This document shows positions 8,458-13,579 of a stretch of 15,650 nt of DNA, piece by piece. The position numbers and the translations under genes are program-made. How positions within the stretch are numbered: position 1 is the first letter of the stretch; every line of letters starts with the position of its first letter. Location: the NCBI GenBank assembly GCA_011391855.1, contig JAABPT010000429.1:1-15650 (forward strand), written 5' to 3'. Source of the stretch: Burkholderiales bacterium. Lineage in GTDB: Bacteria > Pseudomonadota > Gammaproteobacteria > Burkholderiales > Burkholderiaceae_C. The notes beneath the pieces are model-generated. The model was not told the DNA's origin and searched no databases. It saw only the letters and a program-made list of their open reading frames with translations.

Positions 8458-8970
8458 TTACCAGCGCGTGCCGGGGGTGTCGAGGTCGACCTTGAGGTAG
8501 TGCGCGCCCGGGATCGGGTTGTAGTAGTACGGCGGAATGTCGACGAAGCCGAGCGATGCGTACAGGCCGCGTGCCGCTTCCATGTCGTCCAAGGTGTCGA
8601 GCAGCAGCGTCGAATAGCCGGCCTGCGTGGCCAGGTCGATCAATTGCTGCGCAATCAGACGCCCCAGGCCGAAGCGGCGAAAGGCGCGCGGCACGTACAG
8701 GCGCTTCATCTCGCAGGCGTTGGGATAGTCCACGTCGCGCAGCGGCCGCAGCGCACCGCAGCCGGCGGGCTGGCCGTCGAGCAAGGCCACCAGCAAGGCA
8801 CCCGCTGGAGCCGCATAGTCGCCGGGCAGGCCGTCGACTTCGACTTCGAAATTCTGGAAGCACAGGTCGACGCCGATGGCCTGGGCATATTCACGAAACA
8901 AATGGCGTGCGGCATCGACGAGCACCGGCTCGTCGGCGGTGGCCAGCGTGATCTGCGGTGGGGTGTCCAT
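8458..8970 (-). CDS. GNAT family N-acetyltransferase
   Basis: This 170-residue protein has a single acetyl-CoA-dependent GNAT domain. The acetyl-CoA pyrophosphate-binding motif A is visible as MKRLYVPRAFRRFGLGRLIA with the R-x-x-G-L-G core, followed by the helix QQLIDLATQAGY. The C-terminal motif B is LLLDTLDDMEAARGLYASLGFVDIPPYYYNP. The start at 8970 was chosen because it lies 4 bp after the cytochrome b stop and gives a normal-sized domain; upstream in-frame starts would overlap that gene. The aceE-type gene starts 13 bp downstream, so the three genes are probably one transcript. The substrate is unknown. Its position could mean acetylation of a protein or small molecule linked to acetyl-CoA supply, but nothing in the sequence proves that. 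Confidence 0.9.
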   Translation of the reverse strand: MDTPPQITLATADEPVLVDAARHLFREYAQAIGVDLCFQNFEVEVDGLPGDYAAPAGALLVALLDGQPAGCGALRPLRDVDYPNACEMKRLYVPRAFRRFGLGRLIAQQLIDLATQAGYSTLLLDTLDDMEAARGLYASLGFVDIPPYYYNPIPGAHYLKVDLDTPGTRW

Positions 8971-8974
8971 GGTG

Positions 8975-9658
8975 TCAGCCGCCGAGTCCCACGACCCAGC
9001 TTGCGAGGCTGGCGCAGGCCACCAGCAGCGCCAGCGCCAGCACGTGCTGCGGCAGGCCGTCGGTGCTGGCCGGCGTGCCGGCGGGCAGCAGCTTGTCACC
9101 CTGCAGCATGGGCCACACGAGGTTGATCTTGCGGCGCAGCAGGTAGAACACGATGGCCGCCACGTGCAGCGCCACCAGGCCCAGGATCAGCCCCTGACCC
9201 CACTGCTTGTGCCAGCCCGTGGCGGCCAGGCCGGTGGCGCTGCTCACGAAGCGGTTCAACGGCCCCAGGTTGGCGATCTCGTCGTCGGCGACCAGACCCG
9301 TGCCCACCTGCACGGCCAGCACGGCCAGCAGCGCAAAGACCGACAGGCTGCCCAGCGGGTTGTGGCCGACGTCGAGAGCTTCGCCCGGCCGCGGCGCGCC
9401 ACGCAGGTAACGCCATACCGTGCGCGGGCTGTAGAGGAAGCTGGCAAAACGCGACCAGCGCCCGCCGATCAGGCCCCACAGCAGCCGAAACGCCAGCAGC
9501 GTGAAGACGACATAGCCGAAACGGAAGTGCCAGACCATGGCATTGCCGCCGATCTTGGCGCTGAGCACCGAGCCGGCGATCGCCAGCGCCAGCACCCAAT
9601 GAAAAAGCCGCGTCGGCAGGTCCCAGACGCGCACGGGCAGTAGGTTGGGGTCGGGCAT
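8975..9658 (-). CDS. Cytochrome b561-type membrane cytochrome b
   Basis: This 227-residue integral membrane protein fits the diheme b-type cytochrome family (cytochrome b561 / Ni-Fe hydrogenase b-subunit-like). Histidines that could ligate heme sit at expected places: RLFHW in TM1, VWHFRFGY, DVGHNPLG before TM3, and ALHVAAIVFY in TM4. Hydrophobic segments cover about residues 20-35, 45-65, 105-125 and 150-170, and a fifth forms the C-terminal anchor (LALALLVACASLASWVVG). It probably moves electrons between the quinone pool and a periplasmic c-type cytochrome. The divergent gene at 9869 encodes a cytochrome c'-type protein, a common partner arrangement. The ATG at 9658 is preferred because MPDPNLLPVRVWDLPTRLFHW begins like family members. 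No strong Shine-Dalgarno is seen, and longer in-frame extensions upstream lack membrane character. Confidence 0.9.
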   Translation of the reverse strand: MPDPNLLPVRVWDLPTRLFHWVLALAIAGSVLSAKIGGNAMVWHFRFGYVVFTLLAFRLLWGLIGGRWSRFASFLYSPRTVWRYLRGAPRPGEALDVGHNPLGSLSVFALLAVLAVQVGTGLVADDEIANLGPLNRFVSSATGLAATGWHKQWGQGLILGLVALHVAAIVFYLLRRKINLVWPMLQGDKLLPAGTPASTDGLPQHVLALALLVACASLASWVVGLGG

Positions 9659-9868
9659 CGAGCGGGTGAGGCCGCCATGGGCAGTTCGCAAGGGCTGCAA
9701 CCATACCCCGACTTGGCCGCGGTGCGCATGGGGTTCGCGCCGGTGTGGGGGTATGCCGCGGAGCGGACATGGCGCGGCGGCTTCGTTCTTAAACTCTGTC
9801 GTCGTTCGGTAGGCTGCATCCGACGTCGACAGTGCTCCTCGACTCAACCCCATTTCGGAGATTCGCGC
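9659..9868. promoter_or_regulatory. Divergent intergenic region between cytochrome b and cytochrome c' genes
   Basis: This 210-bp gap must hold promoters for both directions. It contains an 8-bp inverted repeat, CATACCCC (9702-9709) and GGGGTATG (9748-9755), which could be an operator or mark a shared control site. A plausible plus-strand promoter is listed separately. No equally good minus-strand promoter was recognised. Confidence 0.45.
9786..9815 (+). promoter_or_regulatory. Possible sigma-70-like promoter of the cytochrome c' gene
   Basis: TTCTTA (9786-9791) is separated by 18 bp from TAGGCT (9810-9815). It lies in the most AT-rich stretch of the gap, about 50 bp before the ATG. Both boxes deviate from consensus. 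Confidence 0.3.
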
Positions 9869-10315
9869 ATGACCCGTCTCATCCTGGCCGCCGCCATCGG
9901 CCTGGCCACCGCGCTGCCCGCCGCCGCGCAGTTCAAGAATGCCGAAGCGGCCATCATTTACCGCCAGAGCGTGATGCAGGTCCAGAACTTCCATCTCGGG
10001 CGCATCTTCGCCATGGCCAACGGCCGCATGCCCTTCGACGCCAAGGTGGCCGCCGAGGACGCCGCGCTGCTGGACACCATCGACAAGCTGCCTTTCGTCG
10101 CCTTCATCGACGGCTCCGACAAGGGCGACACCAAGGCCAAGCCCGAAGTCTGGAAGGAACGCGCGAAGTTCGACGCCGCCGCATTGAAGATGCAGGAGGA
10201 CGTGGCCAAGCTGAATGCCGCAGCCAAGACCGGCAGCCTCGACGCGATCAAGGCCGCCGCGGGCGCCGTGGGCCAGAGCTGCAAGGCCTGCCACGACGAC
10301 TACCAGGCGAAGTAG
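9869..10315 (+). CDS. Cytochrome c'-type periplasmic heme protein
   Basis: This 148-residue protein has an N-terminal signal peptide (MTRLILAAAIGLATALPAAA, cleavage expected just before QFK). The heme attachment motif CKACH is almost at the C-terminus (QSCKACHDDYQAK). This position, together with an all-helical-looking body with YRQSVMQVQNFHLGRIFAM and VWKERAKFDAAALKMQEDV, is typical of class II cytochromes c (cytochrome c' / c-556). Such proteins carry electrons or bind NO in the periplasm. The ATG at 9869 is preceded by GGAG with 8-base spacing. The gene is divergent from a cytochrome b561-type gene, supporting an electron-transfer pair. It is followed by a clear terminator hairpin at 10389-10418. 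Whether the heme is five-coordinate (true c') or six-coordinate (c-556) cannot be told from what I see. Confidence 0.92.
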   Translation: MTRLILAAAIGLATALPAAAQFKNAEAAIIYRQSVMQVQNFHLGRIFAMANGRMPFDAKVAAEDAALLDTIDKLPFVAFIDGSDKGDTKAKPEVWKERAKFDAAALKMQEDVAKLNAAAKTGSLDAIKAAAGAVGQSCKACHDDYQAK

Positions 10316-10334
10316 GGGTCAGCCTGGGGCTGGA

Positions 10335-10348
10335 TCGGCAAAGCCGAG
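10335..10348. repeat. Small hairpin, copy 1 of TCGGCAAAGCCGAG
   Basis: TCGGC / GCCGA around AAA. The same 14 bases occur at 10527-10540, inside the cloverleaf element. It starts 20 bp after the cytochrome c' stop. Confidence 0.7.
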
Positions 10349-10350
10349 CA

Positions 10351-10379
10351 CGGGGTTCGGGCCTGCATGCCCCAACCCG
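10351..10379. other. Imperfect hairpin downstream of cytochrome c'
   Basis: CGGG-TT-GGGC (10351-10362) pairs with GCCC-AA-CCCG (10369-10379) over 10 bp, with one bulged G, one C-C mismatch and a 6-base loop. It sits between the duplicated small hairpin and the terminator. No role is known. Confidence 0.4.
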
Positions 10380-10388
10380 TTCGCCAGG

Positions 10389-10418
10389 CGAAAGGCCGTC
10401 CGCAGGGACGGCCTTTCG
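10389..10418. terminator. Bidirectional rho-independent-like terminator
   Basis: CGAAAGGCCGTCC (10389-10401) and GGACGGCCTTTCG (10406-10418) form a perfect 13-bp stem with a GCAG loop. The A-rich and T-rich ends of the arms give a short U tract on either strand, as in bidirectional terminators. It lies 74 bp after the cytochrome c' stop and 86 bp beyond the convergent AlaX stop, so it can serve both. Confidence 0.75.
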
Positions 10419-10469
10419 TCCGGGCTCACCCCTTCGGGTCATTGCGCTCTTCTTTTGGTGAACGCACAC

Positions 10470-10484
10470 GTCCGCTGCGCGGAC
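10470..10484. other. Small GC-rich hairpin in the convergent gap
   Basis: GTCCGC (10470-10475) and GCGGAC (10479-10484) pair perfectly around TGC. It lies between the terminator and the cloverleaf. No T tract follows on either strand. Confidence 0.45.
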
Positions 10485-10497
10485 ATGAGCGCTCCCC

Positions 10498-10571
10498 GAA
10501 GAAATCAGCCCGGGCTGGCGCCCGGCTCGGCAAAGCCGAGGATGACGCGTCGCGTCATCGCTGATTTCTTC
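10498..10571. repeat. 74-bp perfect cloverleaf (four-way junction) palindromic element
   Basis: The outer arms GAAGAAATCAGC (10498-10509) and GCTGATTTCTTC (10560-10571) are perfect complements. Between them lie three abutting hairpins with no unpaired junction base. Hairpin 1 is CCGGGC (10510-10515) / GCCCGG (10520-10525) with loop TGGC. Hairpin 2 is CTCGGC (10526-10531) / GCCGAG (10535-10540) with loop AAA. Hairpin 3 is GATGACGC (10541-10548) / GCGTCATC (10552-10559) with a 3-base loop. The element covers the AlaX stop codon and last 22 codons. It has no tRNA consensus. I infer a REP-like or in-frame palindromic repeat; copy number is unknown. Confidence 0.85.
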
Positions 10572-11269
10572 TCAATCTTCGTGACGATGACGGGGCCGAC
10601 TTCGGTCGTATTGGCCACGTGCGTGCCGCCGCAGGGTTGCAAGTCGACACCCTCGATCTCGAGCACGCGCACGCGCCCCAGGCCCGTTTCCGATCTGGGC
10701 GGCTGCACGCTCATGCTGCGCACCAGCTGCGGGTTGGCGTCCAGCTCGGCCTCGCTGATCCAGCGGTGGCGCACCGGGCGTGCCGCCGACACCAGGAGGG
10801 CAATGCCGTCAGTGAGCGCTTGCTTGTCCAGCGGCTCGTTCATGTGAAAGTCCAGCCGCGCATAGCCGGCGGTGATGGAGCAGCCGTCGACTGGATGCGG
10901 CACCAGCGCACACAACAGGTGGGTGGCGGTGTGGAAACGCATGTGGGCGCGGCGGCGCTCGGCGTCGATGGCCGCCACCACGCGAGTGCCGGGCACAAAC
11001 GCCGACAGCAGCTCTGACAGGTCCGCGCCGGCCGCCACCACGTGCGCGATGTCGCCCGGGCGCGCCGGGTGCTTGCGAGCTTCGGCAATCTGCAGCACCT
11101 GCAACACGGCACCCGACGCCGTGGTCAGCGTGCCGGCGTCACCCGCCTGGCCGCCGCCCAGCGGGTAGAAGACGGTGCGGTCGAGCACCACACCGGCTTC
11201 GTCGCAGGCCAGCACGGTGGCCTCGCACTGCAGCAGCGTGGCATCTTCGCGGAACAGTTCTTCGGTCAT
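10505..11269 (-). CDS. Alanyl-tRNA editing protein (AlaX family)
   Basis: This 254-residue protein resembles the editing half of alanyl-tRNA synthetase and should hydrolyse Ser-tRNA(Ala) (or related mischarged tRNA) in the cytoplasm. The N-terminal domain has FYPLGGGQAGD (34-44). The zinc site is visible as His113 and His117 in RFHTATHLL and Cys213 and His217 in QPCGGTHVANT. The length fits the AlaX-M type. Near the C-terminus, VTKIEKKSAMTRRVILGFA lines up with the family tail pattern IEKKGRQNRRVRI from memory, then ends EPGASPG. The last 22 residues and stop codon lie within the 74-bp cloverleaf, so the tail may be partly supplied by that element. The ATG overlaps the VOC gene stop as ATGA (11266-11269), so translation is coupled. 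It is the last gene of a five-gene operon. Confidence 0.9.
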   Translation of the reverse strand: MTEELFREDATLLQCEATVLACDEAGVVLDRTVFYPLGGGQAGDAGTLTTASGAVLQVLQIAEARKHPARPGDIAHVVAAGADLSELLSAFVPGTRVVAAIDAERRRAHMRFHTATHLLCALVPHPVDGCSITAGYARLDFHMNEPLDKQALTDGIALLVSAARPVRHRWISEAELDANPQLVRSMSVQPPRSETGLGRVRVLEIEGVDLQPCGGTHVANTTEVGPVIVTKIEKKSAMTRRVILGFAEPGASPG

Positions 11270-11925
11270 GGGGACTCCAGGATGACGTCGCCAAGCGGCG
11301 TGGCCAGCGTGGCGCAGAGTGCAGGGCCGAGCCCGGATTGCACCTGCACGTTGCGCAGCCGAAGCAGTTCACGCGCCGTGGCCGGCACGCCGTTGAGGGT
11401 CAGCGCGCGCAGTGCCAGGCCAGAATCGGGCATCTGCGCCGCCGGATGCATGCCTTCCCACTGGATCAACGTGGGCAGCGCGCCGCCGCACAACAGGCGG
11501 CCGTCGGCGCGCACCAGGATCTGCCAGGCCAGCCGGCCCTGCGGCGTGTCGCGGCTGGCCTGCACCGCGTCGCCCGGGTCCAGCCCGGCAGCGAGCAGGG
11601 CACGCCGAAGCGTGCCCAACGTCTCGGTGCGTGCCACGGCGTGGATCAGGCACGGCGTCGCCGCCAGCCGCTGCTGCAATGCGGGCTCGTCCAGGCCGAA
11701 CCAGCGCACCCGGCGCTGTGGCGGCGCGGCCGGGTCGACGGCGATGATCTCCAGATACGCCTGCGGGAAGGCCGGCGTGGCGATCTTCAGCAGCCGGTTG
11801 TGGGTGCCGAACAGCACATGCGTGCCGCCGGACTGGGGCGTCACGCCCAGCGTCGCCTCGCACCAGGCCACGCCCTGCGCCAGCGACGCAGCCGCCACCA
11901 CGAGATGGTCGATGGCCAGCGTCAC
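11266..11925 (-). CDS. VOC/glyoxalase-like domain protein
   Basis: This 219-residue protein begins TLAIDHLVVAAASLAQGVAWCEATLG after a GTG start, a typical first module of the vicinal-oxygen-chelate fold (Glyoxalase_3-like). His in IDHLV and Glu in YLEIIAVDP are at positions commonly used as metal ligands. HVLFGTHNRLLKI matches the second strand region. The C-terminal half (GGALPTLIQWEGMHPAAQMP and onward) is also family-like. The start was set at the GTG at 11925 because it overlaps the PhzF stop as GTGA (11922-11925) and aligns with the VOC domain start; the longer open frame upstream runs through phzF. The stop overlaps the AlaX start by ATGA. The reaction is unknown: members can be glyoxalases, dioxygenases or resistance proteins. 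Confidence 0.85.
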   Translation of the reverse strand: MTLAIDHLVVAAASLAQGVAWCEATLGVTPQSGGTHVLFGTHNRLLKIATPAFPQAYLEIIAVDPAAPPQRRVRWFGLDEPALQQRLAATPCLIHAVARTETLGTLRRALLAAGLDPGDAVQASRDTPQGRLAWQILVRADGRLLCGGALPTLIQWEGMHPAAQMPDSGLALRALTLNGVPATARELLRLRNVQVQSGLGPALCATLATPLGDVILESP

Positions 11926-12797
11926 AGCGCCACCGTGCCTTCGACGCAGCCGGCCACGTCGCCGCCCACCCAGACCGTGTCGCCGGCCTGTTCGATGTAC
12001 ACCCTTCCAGCGCGGCCGAGCGCCGTGCCCTGCGCCACCAAGTAGGTCGGTGGCGCCAGCCCGGCGCCGATGAGCCATTGCGCCAGGCTGGCGTTCAGGC
12101 TGCCGGTGACCGGGTCCTCGCCCACGCCCAGCGCGGGCACGAAGGCGCGCACCTCGAACAGGGCCCCGCTGCCGGAATCGCTGACGGCCTCGTGCCGGCC
12201 CACGACGCCCAGCCGCAAGTCGCCCAGCAATGCCGCGTCGGGCCGGCAGGCCAGCACCTGGGCGGCCGAGCGCAACATCACGGCGCACCAGCCGGGACCG
12301 TTGTCGACCCACTGGTGGTGCAGCACGTCATGCGGTGCCACGCCTAGAGCGGCCGTGATGCGCTGCACCAGGGCTTCGTCCAACGGCCCGCTGCGCCGCA
12401 GCGGCGGCGCTGCAAAAAACAGCCTCCCGGCGCCTTCGCGCGTGGGCGCCGCGTCGCTACCACCGCGCCGGATCTTCACCAGCCCCACGCCGCACTCCTG
12501 CACCACCACGCCGGCCGTGCGCGGCATGCCGCCAGCCGCCAGCCAGGCGTGACAGCTGCCCAGCGTGGGGTGGCCGGCGAAAGGCAGTTCGCCGCCAGGA
12601 GTGAAGATGCGCACGCGGTAGTCGGCCGCGGCGTCGGTGGGCGGCAGCAGGAAGGTGGTTTCCGACAGATTCGTCCAGCGCGCGAAGGCGGCCATCGTGG
12701 CGTCGTCCAGGCCCTGCGCGTCGTGCACGACGGCCAGCGGGTTGCCTTTCAGCGGCACGGCGCTGAAGACGTCGAGCTGATGGAAGCGGCGGTTCAT
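11922..12797 (-). CDS. PhzF family phenazine-biosynthesis-like isomerase/epimerase
   Basis: This 291-residue protein has the two-domain diaminopimelate-epimerase-like fold. The start FHQLDVFSAVPLKGNPLAVV is diagnostic of the family. Glu46 in NLSETTF corresponds to the catalytic Glu of PhzF. RIFTPGGELPFAGHPTLG (64-80) and GEDPVTGSLNASLAQWL (DPVTGS at 228-233) form the two halves of the active site. True PhzF isomerises dihydro-hydroxyanthranilate, but no other phenazine gene is present, so it is better called PhzF-like with unknown substrate. A strong Shine-Dalgarno (AGGAG, complement of 12803-12807) precedes the ATG. It starts 50 bp after the racemase and overlaps the VOC gene by 4 bp. Confidence 0.92.
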   Translation of the reverse strand: MNRRFHQLDVFSAVPLKGNPLAVVHDAQGLDDATMAAFARWTNLSETTFLLPPTDAAADYRVRIFTPGGELPFAGHPTLGSCHAWLAAGGMPRTAGVVVQECGVGLVKIRRGGSDAAPTREGAGRLFFAAPPLRRSGPLDEALVQRITAALGVAPHDVLHHQWVDNGPGWCAVMLRSAAQVLACRPDAALLGDLRLGVVGRHEAVSDSGSGALFEVRAFVPALGVGEDPVTGSLNASLAQWLIGAGLAPPTYLVAQGTALGRAGRVYIEQAGDTVWVGGDVAGCVEGTVAL

Positions 12798-12802
12798 GGC
12801 AT

Positions 12803-12807
12803 CTCCT
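12803..12807 (-). promoter_or_regulatory. Strong ribosome binding site of the PhzF-like gene
   Basis: AGGAG on the minus strand, 5 bases before the ATG at 12797. It is the best Shine-Dalgarno in the operon and fixes the start. Confidence 0.75.
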
Positions 12808-12814
12808 CTTCAAA

Positions 12815-12833
12815 CGGCCCCAGTGCCGGGCCG
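12815..12833 (-). terminator. Possible intercistronic attenuator hairpin
   Basis: In the 50-bp gap between racemase and PhzF genes, CGGCCC and GGGCCG (12815-12820, 12828-12833) form a 6-bp stem with a 7-base loop. On the minus strand it is followed by TTTG. The T run is short, so it may only reduce read-through or protect mRNA ends. Confidence 0.35.
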
Positions 12834-12847
12834 ACGGCATGCGCCGG

Positions 12848-13579
12848 TCATGCGTCTGAGCCTGACTCTGCGCCAGGCTCAAGCTCGGCCAGCATCCAGT
12901 CCACCGCCGCCGCCGCGTGCAGCGCCGTGGTGTCGAACACCGGCAAGGGGCTGCAGGCCGCGTCGACGAGCAGGCCGATCTCGGTGCAGCCCAGGATCAC
13001 CGCCTCGGCGCCGGCCGCACGCAGGCGCTCGATCATCGACACCACCGCCGCGCGCGAGCTGGGGCTGACGACGCCGCGGCACAGTTCTTCGTAAATCACC
13101 CGGTGCATGACTTCGCGGTCGGCAGCCGGCGGTACGTCCACCGCCAGGCCGTGGCGCCGGCGCAGCCGCTGCAGCACGATGCCGTCGTCTTCCATGGTGA
13201 AGCGCGTGCCCAGCAAGGCCGCGCGCCGAACACCCGCGGCACGCAGCGCGGCGCCGGTAGCGTCGGCGATGTGCAGCAGCGGCAGCCCGGATGCCGCTTC
13301 GATGCGGTCGGCCACCTTGTGCATAGTGTTGGTGGCCAGCACCAGCGCCGACGCGCCGGCCTGGCGCAACCCGCGGGCGGCCGCGGCCAGCACGGCGGCT
13401 GCACCGTCCCAGTCACCGGCAGCCTGCATTGCGGCCAGCGGCGCGAAGTCCACGTTGTGCAGCACCAACGGCGCGCTGTGCAGCCCGCCCAGGCGCTGCG
13501 CCACGCCCTGGTTGAGCAACCTGTAATAGACGGCGGTCGACTCCCAGCTCATGCCGCCGAGCACGCCCAGGGTCCTCAT
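12848..13579 (-). CDS. Aspartate/glutamate racemase family protein (YgeA-like)
   Basis: This 243-residue protein resembles E. coli YgeA along its length (MRTLGVLGGMSWEST, GGLHSAPLVLHNVDF, HIADATG, LLGTRFTME, VIYEELCRG, PVFDTTALHA). Family enzymes invert the alpha carbon of Asp/Glu or other amino acids without cofactor, using two thiols. Here the first catalytic position is Thr83 in ATNTMHKV, while the second is Cys198 in ILGCTEIGLL. A Thr/Cys pair has been described for the E. coli L-Asp/Glu-specific enzyme, so a one-sided (stereo-specific) racemase is plausible. In YgeA the residue before the Thr is Cys; here it is Ala82. The start at 13579 overlaps the transporter stop as ATGA. Substrate choice (Asp, Glu or broad) cannot be fixed from sequence. 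Confidence 0.92.
   Translation of the reverse strand: MRTLGVLGGMSWESTAVYYRLLNQGVAQRLGGLHSAPLVLHNVDFAPLAAMQAAGDWDGAAAVLAAAARGLRQAGASALVLATNTMHKVADRIEAASGLPLLHIADATGAALRAAGVRRAALLGTRFTMEDDGIVLQRLRRRHGLAVDVPPAADREVMHRVIYEELCRGVVSPSSRAAVVSMIERLRAAGAEAVILGCTEIGLLVDAACSPLPVFDTTALHAAAAVDWMLAELEPGAESGSDA

Noticed and set aside
6273..8495. Plus-strand open frame of 740 codons
   Set aside because: It is the antisense shadow of the aceE-type gene. The translation is low-complexity His/Arg/Ala/Gly text without domains, while the minus frame shows AceE motifs throughout.
10248..10469. Minus-strand open frame of 73 codons containing KKSAMTRR
   Set aside because: It runs through the terminator and overlaps the cytochrome c' gene in antisense, has no Shine-Dalgarno sequence and no domain. 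Only the repeated octapeptide is worth noting, and it is reported as a finding.
10498..10571. tRNA or tRNA-like gene
   Set aside because: The length and cloverleaf shape are tempting. However, there is no 7-bp acceptor stem with linkers, no D- or T-loop consensus, no anticodon loop of 7 bases, and the loops are only 3-4 bases.
10498..10571. Integron attC site
   Set aside because: attC sites are imperfect palindromes with conserved R and L boxes and unpaired extrahelical bases. Here the stems are perfect and no integrase or cassette array is nearby.
11922..12797. Phenazine biosynthesis cluster
   Set aside because: The PhzF-like gene stands alone; no phzA/B, D, E or G genes are present and the family has many members unrelated to phenazines.
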